Part shown: positions 25,570 to 35,831 of the stretch, piece after piece
Layout of the letters: each line of letters opens with the position of its first letter
Position numbering within the stretch: the stretch's first letter is position 1
Assembly (NCBI GenBank): GCA_012064415.1
Contig: SSNU01000061.1
Location: 1-64,000, forward strand
DNA length: 64,000 bases
Direction of reading: 5' to 3'
Origin: Gyrodactylus bullatarudis
Lineage: Eukaryota; Platyhelminthes; Monogenea; Gyrodactylidea; Gyrodactylidae
The notes under the pieces: model-generated
What the model was told of the DNA's origin: nothing
The model's input: the letters and a program-made list of their open reading frames with translations, nothing else
Databases searched by the model: none
Translations under genes and position numbers: made by a program

Positions 25570-28500
25570 TTAGGTTGAGCACAAGATAGAAGAGAGGTTT
25601 ACTGGATCCAGATCATAGTTTTTCTGGAATGGACAGGATTTGAGTTTTCGACCAAATTCATTCATCGTATTTTTATTTAGATTTCCCGATTGTTTTGAAA
25701 AGGATTGATCCCGAGGCGATGTCATTTCTTTGCTAGAAATTTTTTCATGGATTTTTTCAACGTCAAATCTTTCACAAGGAGGGATTTTCTTTTCGAGATA
25801 ACATGCCCAGGGTACATTTTTCAAATATTTCATGCGCTTCAAATCATTGATTCCAAGAATACCTGATCCCAGTCTAGCTTTTGGATTCTTTTTCAATAAA
25901 CAACTCAGGAAACTTTTGAATTTTTTTGTCGTTTTATACGAGCATTCTATAAAAATCTTTGGAAAGAATAATCTGATTATATTGTATTTAATGAGACAGT
26001 TCCTAAATATTCATGTTAATCTTTATGAAAAGTATAAAGAAAATGACTAAATTGTTTTTATTCAAGTCTATCATTCAATTTAGTATTATATTAATTGTAA
26101 TTATAATTTATAATATACGAAATAAAACCTATTAACACCTACTGGCAAAGTATGGTCACAGGTAATTATTACATCATATAGGGACTTTACTTTACTGATA
26201 CAACTTAATATCCATATAAAATATAACTTGATGGAGATTGTCTTCTCACACCTTTAGATGTTATAAAGCGGATAAGCAAGTGTCAATTCCATAAGAGAAT
26301 CAAATATTTCCTCGTGATAAAAAGCGTTGGCTCTCAACGTTGAAGAGCCGGGTTTGAATCCTGTCTATGATGTACAGTGTACACTGTACAGACGAGACCT
26401 AATAAGGACGAAATGCGTCTCAATTCGCCACCGTGAGTTAAATATTATTTGATTTTCTAATGGAATTGACACCTGCTTATCTGATTTCTATCATCTAGGT
26501 GTGAGAAGACAATTTTCATCAAGTTAGTAATAACCTGAGACCACACTTTGCTAGTAGGTTTAATGTCTAAAAACACTGTAATTTCTACATTGTATTTATA
26601 ATCCGAAATAATCTGAAGATATATCATCGTTCAAATAATTTTTCAAGAGTCTCTTGGATGTAAACTCTTCAGAAATGAATGAAAATTTGCCTCATGATCA
26701 ATGGTGGCGATTTTATAGAGACAGCATCAAATCAGAAGAGAAATGATTTTTTTTCTCTCTTTAGACTGGGAATAATTAAATTAATACTGTAAAAATATTA
26801 ATTCAGGAAAAAAATTTGAAAAATTTCCAGGCTAACAAACTTTAGATTCTAAACTACTATTACTATTTGTTCAAGTTAAAATTGGAAAACAAGTTAATAC
26901 CAATGTGAACAAACTTCCTCATCACTCATTACGTTTCGATTATACTCCTCTTCATTGCTATCATCATAAGGAAATCTATCGAAATGTAGAACAAACAGCG
27001 TTATCCCAGCACACCATATGTCCACTGAATAATCGTAAAACTTGAAATGATAGAAACATTTTTAACAAAAGGTTTAAAAAGTATTTGGTATAGTATCAAT
27101 AGAAAAGCAATTATAAATTGCTCACTTTACTTTTAAGTATTTCAGGGGCTATGTAGCAAGGAGTGCCGCAGAGTTCGCATGCATTTCCTAAATGATAGCA
27201 CGCAAAACCGAAATCGATAATTTTCAAAAATCCAGTCCTATCAATTATGATATTTTCCATCTTTATATCACGATGAATGATGCGATTTTCTCTCAGAAAC
27301 TCCAAGATCAATGTCAATTCAATTGTAACAAATTTTATCATTTCTTCGGGATCAAAGTAGTTGGTGTATGTTTCTAAATCTATTTCACATTTTTCCATGA
27401 GAAAATTGCAAAACAATTCATTCTCTCTCTAAATTTTAATGGGAAAGAAACAAATTTAGTACATTATTATCGATATACAGCATTTAGGGTGATTTAAAAT
27501 TTTCAACTCTTTAAAATCTTTTCAATATGCCAAATGAATAGTGTAAGTAGATTTATTAATTTTTTTATAAAAATTTCAAAATTAATTCAAGACTCTTAAA
27601 AATATTGGGCCTGAAAATCGGGTTCTCTTGATAAGTTTTCGTTCAGGATAATTTAATCATTAAATATTAGTTATTTACAGATGTTGTTCAAAGAAATCTT
27701 GACTCCCAACACATGTTGCCGATGATAAAAATTAATTTTCTGTTTCCTTGCTTGCATTTTGTAAATGCAGTATAACTGGCCCTAATTTTGGTTTAAAAAT
27801 TCAAATAATTCCCAAGTTTAAATTTCTTGTCGTATAGCTCCTCGAAAATGACGATGAAAATTTGCATTTCCTTTAGCTTTTTATCGTTCCAAGACCTTTA
27901 GTATTTAAGATCTAAGAATGATATTGAGACGCAAAACATTGAATACATTTCTATTTATACTTTTTAGATATCAAAGAATTAGAATGTGTTAGTTAATGAT
28001 GGTATTTATTGATTATTTTTATAAAATTCAATGATCGATCGAATTATTCGGAAGCTTAGAATTTCGATTACTAGTAGATACTCTTAGTCAGCATATTGAC
28101 CCTTTGAGAGATGATCAACCTTAACCAACCTGATAATATGAATAACCCTAAGAAAGGGGTGTTGTGACGAATTTTCAAATGGAAAGTAGGAGATTTTCAA
28201 ATTAAATTTTAAAAAAGTTACATCATAATAGTTGTTGTACTCACTGTATGAAGATAGTAACCATACAATATGGGAACAAAATCTGATTTACTTGACGCAC
28301 ATAAAAAGAGCATTTCATTGAGGAAATCTTTCAGCTTTAAAATTAAAATATTTCACAATGGAATGTAGTAATATATATGAATTACTTAAACGAACTTGAT
28401 AATCCTCCTATCAAATTTTAGTAATTATAAAAGAATTTCGAAAGAATTATATTTTCAAGTCTAATTTAATTTCTTCGTTAGAGCGCTGTGTTAGCTTTGC

Positions 28501-28802
28501 TTTAGAATTTTAGATCTAAGGGTGATTATTGATCTTTCGAGAATCATTTAAAAGAGATCCATTTCCTAGATAAAAATATGCTCACATTAATTTTGCATCT
28601 TTTTATGATAAAATTTTTCTTTGAAGCCATTTCTTTAACTGTGTATATGTTGCCAAATGTCCCGTCAATGTCGTGCAGTTTCACAAGTTCATAATTCCTC
28701 GGATCCAACACTTGCTAGGAAAGGAAAATTTTATTTAATTTTAAAAAATTTATCTTTTTCTGAACTAATGGATCTTACGAGTTTTGAGAAATTCTTTTTC
28801 AT
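25570..28802 (-). CDS. Divergent AGC-like serine/threonine protein kinase
   Basis: Exons on the minus strand: 28802-28779 (ATG), 28714-28586, 27517-27463 (tentative), 27426-27126, 27040-26901 and 26002-25570. Domains in order: N-lobe with a degenerate glycine loop (DIDGTFGNIY) and the lysine strand FIIKRCK, HRDIKMEN catalytic loop, DFGFA, activation segment LCGTPCYIAPEIL, SVDIWCAGITLF, then LLKKNPKARLGSG and a tail with W-x6-KKIPP. DFGFA, LCGTP, RLGSG and the tail point to the AGC group. One phase mismatch between 28586 and 27517 implies a missing small exon around helix C. The first Gly of GxGxxG is replaced by Asp, so activity may be altered. The 898-nt intron 26900-26003 holds a MITE. I cannot name the subfamily. 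Confidence 0.8.
26138..26559. mobile_element. MITE-like inverted-repeat element, copy 2 (in a kinase intron)
   Basis: Outer arms: ACCTACTGGCAAAGTATGG from 26138 and, inverted, CCACACTTTGCTAGTAGGT to 26559. Inner arms of about 85-90 bp begin AACTTGATGGAGATTGTC (26225) and end AAGACAATTTTCATCAAGTT (26525), both including GTGTCAATTCCAT-type sequence further in. The centre carries the hairpin GGCTCT...AGAGCC (26329-26349) directly followed by GGTTTGAATCC (26351-26361), and then the palindrome TGTACAGTGTACACTGTACA near 26372-26391. No ORF. It lies wholly within the last intron of the kinase gene. Confidence 0.8.
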
Positions 28803-29669
28803 TGTCTAAAAGAAAAATGCATCAGATTGCAAGCTGGGACTAAAAAAACATGGCTCTTCAAAATGTTTTATTGTAGTATCTGAATGAGGAAATAATTGGG
28901 ACTTACTGCTCTGAATGCTTTATAGGTTAGCGAATGATTCTTTGGAGATTTTGATTATTGAAAAAACTCGAGAAATTCTTACAGAGTTGGCTCGTCTTAA
29001 ATAGGAAGAGAGAGTTTAATTAATTTTTTTGTTGATAGTGTCATTCTTGATATTGGCATACATTTCCTTGAAATTTTTCTGCAAAATTAAAATAAAATTC
29101 ACATTATAAATTCAACTTTTATTTTTCAATCTTATTCTCACGTTTCGATCCCTTTTTAATCAAATTTATTTGTAATAAACCACTCTTTCAACAGAGTCCA
29201 AATATACTCGATAAGATATTCTTTTGTCTAAAAGAAATGTCTAATGTCTTTTTTTAATTTTCACTCACCCCGTTGAGGATATTTTCAAAATCCTCTTCGA
29301 CAAAAGAATAGTTCTAGAATAATGAGAAATTTTCTAGCTCTACTCACAAACAAAGCTAAATTTAAAAAATTAATTCCTGACGCTGTAGAAATGCTCACTT
29401 TCATCATCATTCATGATTTTAATCATGCTCACGAAAGAACGAAAAATCTATTGAGAAAAAATTAAATACAATTATGATTCCTATTTCTTGCGCATTTATA
29501 ATTAAACATTGATGCTTCGATGCAAGTTTAAGGAAATTAATTTCCAATGTCTGGATTTGCAAACTTAAATGGATCTAAAGGTGGAAAAACTCAACTTTCG
29601 TATTTTGAGAGAGAATAATTTATATTTTTATGCAAGAATATTTACATGTGAAAAAATACATAGCAAAAG
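28803..29669. other. Intergenic, no gene seen
   Basis: Between the start of the kinase gene and the 3' end of the Ser/Lys-rich protein gene, both on the minus strand. No supported reading frame; it presumably includes the kinase promoter. Confidence 0.45.
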
Positions 29670-31090
29670 TTATACTATTTTGAGCAGGCTTTTTCTATAT
29701 CCAAGCTGGAGAATTGAAGGTAGTGGAATCTCTTTTGCCACTTTAAAATTTTCCTCAGGAATCCAATCAGGTGAGCAAACATCGAGGGTAGGAATAATAG
29801 CCAGCAATTTATTTTCCTTTTGATTCAGAAGGATATCTGATGATTTTAGTAATTCTTCTACAATAGGTAATTTATCAACATTTTCTTCTACCTAGAAATA
29901 GAAATATATCATAAATAAATGAATTACAATGCATAAAATTTCATCTACGTCTAGTTTCCAATATTATTTGAAGAGAATAATAATAATTATAATTATAATT
30001 AGAGAAATTAAAAGTGGTCAAAGAATTTTAAAATTTGTTGGTAAACTAGATGAAGACTGTCTTCTCATACCTAGAAACTAGAGATTGGACAAGAGGACAT
30101 ATTAATAAATCTTTAATTTAAGTAGAATCTACATTATAATTTAGTGGTTCAAACTAACTGTTATAGAGTCATTGATTTTTAAAGAATTGTAGGATTTCTT
30201 AATATCATTTATTAATTCCTCAGATTGGTCATTGATAATATTTGATGCAAAGTCAATGCGAGAAACAATTCTCAAGAGACTAGTTCGATCCTTTTCTAGT
30301 TCAATCATTTTTTCTTCCCAATCCTCAATGGAAAAAGAATTGTCTTTCATTAGGTTATCCGTAAGAGCGTTTTCTGCAGATTCGTCAATGTTTTCAATGA
30401 TGAATGATTTCTTTTCAGACATAGGACCGGTATCATTATCTTCTTTCTTTGGGGAATCTAAACGAAATGGATTAATGAAATTAGATTACCAATATTTTTT
30501 ATTTCAGGATTTTTCAATTTATTTTCCATCTTTGACATATTGAGAAGTGCAGGACACACAAGTTCAAGTTCATCTTCTGAAATTGGACTTTTTGATCTTC
30601 TTTGTAGTAAGCCAATGAGTTCTGAGTAATCATTCTTAGGCAAATTACGATCTTTGGAATGATGGCTCTTAAAATCTCTATCTCTAGTAGATTTTGATTT
30701 TTTATTAAAAGTGTCTTGATCAGTTTCCTCCAGGGAATTTTTATGACCATGATCCCTAGATAACCTTCTATCATTATCTGATTCGATAATATCTCTTGAT
30801 GACCTAGTCTTCCTATGGGAAGAAGAGGACGATTTTTCATTATTCTTTAAATCCAGTTTATTTTCTTTAGATCGAGATTTTTTTGTAACAGGTGTATCAT
30901 TACTCCTGGAGGAATGACTTCGTTTCTTGGATTCAGGATTATTTTTTGATTTTGATGATTTCTTTTCTTGTTTCGAATCAGAATCATTGTGAGACTTTTT
31001 AGTTTTACGAGAGGAAACTTTCTTTTCAGTTTTACAGTTATCTGAATTGTCAGATATCGGAGAAATTGCACTTCTACTAACTTTCTTCAT
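29670..31090 (-). CDS. Ser/Lys/Arg-rich nuclear-type protein, unknown function
   Basis: Three exons on the minus strand join in phase: 31090-30490, 30457-30159 and 29891-29670, giving 373 aa. The first 150 residues are highly charged and low-complexity (runs such as KKVSSRKTKKSHNDSDSKQE, SSSSSHRKTRSS), as in nuclear RS-like or chromatin-linked proteins. A more ordered part follows (NDYSELIGLL, SEDELELVCPALLNM), then acidic/helical segments (EDWEEKMIELEKDR) and a C-terminal piece with DVCSPDWIPEENF and PLPSILQLGYRKS. The first intron is 32 nt. If the second intron (267 nt, donor GTTAGT) is not removed, translation stops at 30141. Exon 3 rests on phase and coding look. Head-to-head with the EF-hand-like gene, 345 bp away. 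Confidence 0.65.
30037..30097. repeat. Solo degraded MITE arm in an intron
   Basis: AACTAGATGAAGACTGTCTTCTCATACCTAG-type sequence matches the inner arm of the MITE at 9040-9372 and 26138-26559 with several mismatches. No partner arm is present. It lies inside the proposed second intron of the Ser/Lys-rich gene. Confidence 0.6.
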
Positions 31091-31435
31091 TTGAATCTTT
31101 AATGAATTGTAACAACCTTATTTAAACCACATTTCGTTTTAAAAAAGTCAAAAGTAGGTCGATCATTTGAATTTCTGAAATTTTACGATAATCGTATTAC
31201 GATTGTAATAAGCTGTAGTTCTATTGGCTTATAATAATTCAAATTTTTTTTAATGAATTAGGTTTTTGTCCTATGGTCATTTATTCAATAATGTCAATGA
31301 ATTATAGATAATGATTGATACACTGTGAACTATAGTATGAAATTAGCATATTATTTTCTTGTTTCCATGACTAAATCTTGTAGTTTTTACAAAAAGATAT
31401 TATTTCTACTATATTTCACTCTGAATCTTTTAGCA

Positions 31436-31883
31436 ATGAGAATTGGAAGTAATATTGCATAGACTAATTTTATTTCAAGTTTATGAAAAGATTTTCGACG
31501 ATCAAAAGAGGAAGACATTTGACGTAAAATTTGTTTTAAAGTCCATGAATAAGGCTATGCGGCCTATAGAAATCGAAAAAGCCATGGAATACTTCAATTG
31601 TAGTCAAGATGAGATAAAAAGGAAAAGATTCAACAGGGAAAAGGCTCTGAAAATGTGTGTAACATTACAACCTAGCGAAGAAGAAATGGAGAATGAAATC
31701 AGGCATTCATTCAAGCAGCTATCTGAAGGAGATATTGATTTGAAAATTCTTTTGTCCTGTGGAAAAGAGCCACTGTCGTCAGATGAATTGAACGAATTTC
31801 TTAGTCTAGCAAATTTAGACTCTGAAACAGTAACTATAAATCAATTGATTGCAATACTATTGAATAAGCAGAGAAAAAAATAG
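31436..31883 (+). CDS. Calmodulin/EFCAB2-like small EF-hand-fold protein
   Basis: Two exons, 31436-31448 and 31480-31883, joined across a 31-nt intron in phase 1, give about 138 aa. The pattern is four helix-loop-helix-like units (IFDDQKRKTFDVKFVLKSM; EDEIKRKRF-like; FKQLSEGDIDLKILL; LANLDSETVTINQL), the size and spacing of calmodulin-like proteins such as EFCAB2/DRC8. The loops lack the full set of calcium-binding acidic residues, so calcium binding is doubtful. The start choice (ATG 31436) is the nearest ATG compatible with the splice phase; a further upstream exon is possible. Its stop is 34 bp from the stop of prefoldin 6 on the other strand. Confidence 0.6.
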
Positions 31884-31917
31884 GAAATATTTATTTATAA
31901 AAGTTATATTAATCAAC

Positions 31918-32316
31918 TCATTTAGCCTCAACGGTTCTTCTAGGATTGATTTTCTCTTGTATTTCGATAACCTTTTCTCTAATAGTTTCAATTTCCTTGG
32001 TAACAGATTGAACATTCTTTTCTTGTCGCGTTCTTAAAAGAATTAGAAAATATTCTTACGTTTCTTCAGAAATAAATTTAATTCTTTTTTCCACAGTGTC
32101 TTTAGCGGTTGCGAGGTCTTCTTTGATAAGAGCGGGACCGACGAGTTTATATATTGTATTTTCTTCGTTTAATTCGTTGAGATCGTCGCGAACTAGTTCG
32201 TTTTCTTTCATCTGTCCCATGAGCTGTTCTAGAGCCTCTTGGTGTTTTTGTAACTGTCTTTGCTTCTCTTGAATTTTGACGACATGTTCTTGTAGTTCTT
32301 GATATTTTTTTTCCAT
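31918..32316 (-). CDS. PFDN6: Prefoldin subunit 6
   Basis: Beta-type subunit of the hexameric prefoldin chaperone, which delivers unfolded actin and tubulin to CCT (family knowledge). Exons 32316-32060 and 32032-31918 join in phase 2 across a 27-nt intron to give 123 aa, the usual size. Two long coiled-coil helices flank the beta-hairpin region with IYKLVGPALIKED and KRIKFI, which are diagnostic of subunit 6. It starts 72 bp from the AP-3 mu start codon on the opposite strand, so the two probably share a promoter. Confidence 0.93.
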
Positions 32317-32388
32317 TTTGTAAGGAGTTTAAACAATAACTTTTTCCCATATCGATCTTTTTTTATTAATGAGCAAACATTTAAAAAG
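32317..32388. promoter_or_regulatory. 72-bp divergent start region between PFDN6 and AP-3 mu
   Basis: The two start codons point away from each other with only 72 bp between them, so both 5' UTRs and core promoters must overlap or lie within neighbouring coding sequence. No clear TATA box was seen. Shared promoter use is inference from spacing. Confidence 0.5.
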
Positions 32389-34033
32389 ATGATCAATAGC
32401 GTTTTTTTCAGATTACGAAGCTCGTATGTGCTAAATTTTATTTTAGGGAAATAATTCTTGAAAAACATTACCGATCATACATTCCAAGATCAGAGTGTGA
32501 TAATATTTTTGAGCAAAAGATATTCCTTAAAGATGAAAACGAGATTTTACCTGTTATAGAAACTCCAAATTACATTATATTTAATATCTTACGAAATGAA
32601 ATATTTATTTTTGCTTTCTGTACATCAGAAACTCCTCCGTTATTTGTTATAGAGTTTCTCAAATGCATCGAAGCAATAATTATAGACTACTATGGCAATT
32701 TCACTAGTGAAATCATCAAAGAAAATATTGTACAGATTTATGAGCTTTTGGATGAAATGGTTGATAATGGATACCCTCTCACTACGGAGCCTAATATTCT
32801 TAAAGAGCTTATCAAACCCCCAAATTTTTTGAGAAACATTGCGTGTGTTGTTTCTAAAACAAGCAATGTTAGTTCAAACTTGCCTATAAATCAACTTAGC
32901 AATATACGATGGAGAAGAGAAGGACTTAAATACGATTTCAACGAGGCTTACTTTGATTTCACTGAGGAAATTAGTTCAATAATTGACAAATCTGGTAATC
33001 TTGTTGTTGCTCAGGTTTATGGCTATATAGACTGTCTAATTCGCCTGAGTGGGATGCCAGATTTGACAATGACATTTGTCGATCCTCGTCAACTGGAAAA
33101 TATTTCATTTCATTCTTGCGTTAGATTTTCCAGATGGGAAAAACAATCTATTATTTCTTTTATACCTCCCGATGGAAAATTCAGATTACTTTCATTTCAA
33201 ATTAGAAACATTCTGATGATGAACATTCCAATTTCTGTTAATCATAACATTTACTCGAATGAAAATAGCCAAAGATTCGAAATTTCCATTAATATCAAAT
33301 CAACTGGTGGAAAAGCACTAGAAAATTTAAAAGTTTTAGCAAAAATGCCCCCAGAAGTATTGAATATTCATTTTTCCGCCTGTACTAGAGGAAAGCCAAT
33401 ATTTGATTCTACTACTAAAATTTTTAAATGGAACATTGGCAAAGTGGAAAGCTGTGGACCTTATCCTTCAATAAAGGGAACTGTAAGTTTTTTGATAACA
33501 AACTTGGTTAAAAAAAAGTTTTTAAATTATTTCTTTTAGATGTCTCTTAGCGATGGTGTTGGAACAAAATTTTCGTTCTCACCTGTTCTCTCCCTGAATT
33601 TTAACATCAATCAGCATACTATTTCTGGTGTAAAAATAAATCGTTTAGATATGTTTGGTGAGGTAAGTTACAATAATAACTCAAAAATGATTAAATCTTT
33701 AACATGTATTTTAGGAATTAATTAACACAAGAGAAAAGGTTTGTTTTTGTAAATACTGTTCATTAGATTTACGTTGTATTCACTAATATAATATGTCTAT
33801 ATATATGTGTAGAAGATTTTCGAGAAAAGCGTCATCAATACCTTCAACAATATTAAAGTAAAATAATTGCCTATTTTCATTAATTTGTTTATTGGGTTTT
33901 GGGAAAATAAGTGTTGTTCTTTAATGCATTTATAAAATTATTATTGCAAATATTTCCATCATTTCAGAAATACAAACCGTTCAAGGGTGTAAAGTATATG
34001 ACGAAATCCAGTTCATTTGAAATAAGAACATAA
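32389..34033 (+). CDS. AP3M: AP-3 complex subunit mu
   Basis: Medium subunit of the AP-3 adaptor, which sorts cargo with tyrosine-based signals to lysosome-related organelles (family knowledge). Four exons: 32389-32423, 32447-33482, 33540-33662 and 33968-34033, giving 419 aa, the same length as in other animals. The N-terminal longin-like domain begins MINSVFF and continues across a 23-nt intron to ILEKHY. Further landmarks are NILKELIKPP, WRREGLKY, EAYFDFTEEI, DKSGNLV, LSGMPDL, FIPPDGKFRLLS (mu homology domain), KINRLDMFGE and the C-terminus KYKPFKGVKYMT. The alignment of the first 20 residues to the family supports both the start and the tiny intron. Convergent with ABHD17. Confidence 0.95.
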
Positions 34034-34338
34034 TTATATACTGTAGTTACTGTTTTGTTTGTTTGTACTTGTCATGCACTGAAGAATTGTTATGTTTAAT
34101 CGAATTTCGTTTTTTAAAAAAATAAATTTTATCCCAAAAGCTTTTGCGTTTTTTGTTTGTAGTAAAAATAATCTTTAATTGAAATAGATTATATTGGATA
34201 ACAATAAAAAATGCATTAAAAATAAAAATTATCTTGAGAGAATGTTACACTCACACAAGTACTTAAACATCTGACTTATTTCAAAAAAATCGCTTGTCGT
34301 ATGCGGATGATGGTTTGTACAAAAATACTGTTTTAATC

Positions 34339-35646
34339 TCATATTGTCTTGGCTAGTTTACTCAAGTTTAATATGATTTCGTTGTCATTTTTGGAAGCCA
34401 ACTCATCACCACAAGAAAAATCAAGAGAATTAGACTTGGTTTTATAATTTTCTTTTTTGAGTGAAAGGTGTTGTCTCATACTGTCGAATAATTTGAATTT
34501 TTTAGGCTGATTGTTTTCAATATTTGCATCTGGATTAGCTTTCTCATTGTTCAAGTCATTAGACTCTTCTTCGTTTTTACTTTCAGTCTTTGCTTCTGAT
34601 ATTGCTGAATTATCTATTGATTTTGACTTGGGAGGATTCTTTGAAAAAAGTTGACAACTAAAGCAAGTGCTCTTTTTTTCTATTCTAACTTCTTTTTGTG
34701 ATTTTGCACTCTTCATCAAATCTGGAAGTTCTTTATGAACTAATTTCAATAATCTTAATAAATAAGTTGGATACAATTCACAATCATTGTGACCGGCTCC
34801 AGTAATATAAAGCGGATTGAGACGCATAGATTCTGGAATCAGACTGTACAAAGTGCGACCATGATTTAGTGAAATCACTTCATCTCTAGTTCCATGAATT
34901 ATAAGTGTAGGTGATATTACCTTTGGAGCTCGCATTATACTAAAATGGTAAAATTAAATCCCAATTATCGCTTTGGAAATGTTAATAACTCACTTGAGAA
35001 ATACATCACAGCAGTAGGTTTTCTGAACTTCAGGAAAAGGTACACGTATTCCAGATAATAAAGGGGAATGTAAAACAACAGCAGCTACTCTATATTTTGT
35101 AGCTAAGTAAAGAGTAGGTACTGTCCCTATACTTTGACCATATACCACCACTTGATCAAGAGGAACTTTAAATTTCTTTTCAAACTGTTTAATAGCACAA
35201 TCAGCATCTGCATATAAATTCTTTTCAAGAGGTTTTCCAGAGGAAAATCCATATCCAGAATAATCGTAACTGAGAATATTTACATTCAATTTAATAGAAA
35301 GGTCTATGAAGAAATTCAACATCAAACCAATATCGACAGCATTGCCATGAGAGAATAGAAAGTTTATGTTAGATCTATTTTGAGCTTTGATATATACTAG
35401 TGATATTTTATTGCCTCGTCTAGTTTTTGCATTAAACATTTCAATTCCTTTGAGCTCCAAGGATGAAATATATTGCAATGCATGCGGAGTTAGTTTGAAT
35501 TTATATTCCTTTTTGCCATCAATTTCTATTTCTTCAACAGAGTAACTAGGTTCAGGAGGCAGGAAAGCCAATTTAGCTGCTATTCTAGAAGGTAAAGGTG
35601 GACAACACAGCAATTTGAAAAGACTATTGCAGTTTAACGTGTCCAT
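34339..35646 (-). CDS. ABHD17: ABHD17-type alpha/beta hydrolase (protein depalmitoylase) with extended tail
   Basis: Serine hydrolase that removes palmitate from membrane proteins such as Ras and PSD-95 (family knowledge). Exons 35646-34994 and 34939-34339 join in phase 2 across a 54-nt intron, giving 417 aa. The Cys-rich N-terminus (LLCCPPLPSRIAAKLAFLPP) is the family's own palmitoylation and membrane-anchoring region. Further landmarks are the oxyanion segment FSHGNAVD, nucleophile GQSIGT (Ser172), Asp237 in HGTRDEV and His268 in GAGHND. The catalytic core ends near residue 290. The remaining ~125 residues form a charged Lys/Ser/Asn/Glu-rich tail that human family members (about 310 aa) lack. 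Starts 185 bp from the RGS gene, head-to-head. Confidence 0.94.
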
Positions 35647-35831
35647 TTTCCATAGAAAATATAGTCATTAAAAAGGGTAAAAGTGGAGATTGCGCCTTTT
35701 CTAAACAAGATCAACTTTTACTATTTGAAAATTTGTTTCTCTAAAGGTATCATAAATTTGCGAGTTTTCGATTTTATTTTTTTAATAAAATCAGTTTATT
35801 GTATAATATTCAATAAATTAACTTTATTCTG
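35647..35831. promoter_or_regulatory. 185-bp divergent region between ABHD17 and the RGS gene
   Basis: The start codons of two oppositely oriented genes lie 185 bp apart. The stretch next to the RGS start is very AT-rich. A shared bidirectional promoter is inferred from spacing; no specific factor site was recognised. Confidence 0.4.

Noticed and set aside
26325..26365. Possible tRNA gene
   Set aside because: B-box and variable-arm-like hairpin are present, but no acceptor stem, D arm or proper anticodon arm can be drawn, and the segment is part of a repeated element. The same applies at 9191-9204 and 40700-40740.
26675..26746. Short plus-strand ORF MNENLPHDQWWRFYRDS
   Set aside because: Only 23 codons within the kinase intron on the opposite strand, with no splice context.
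28138..28166. Resemblance of ATGAATAACCCTAAGAAAGG to the helicase exon near 2930
   Set aside because: About 25 of 28 bases agree, but flanks do not match and the frame is not preserved, so chance is the simpler explanation.
30232..30543. Plus-strand ORF over the Ser/Lys-rich gene
   Set aside because: Antisense of a minus-strand coding exon, with Ser/Phe-rich translation typical of a complement of Lys/Glu/Ser codons.
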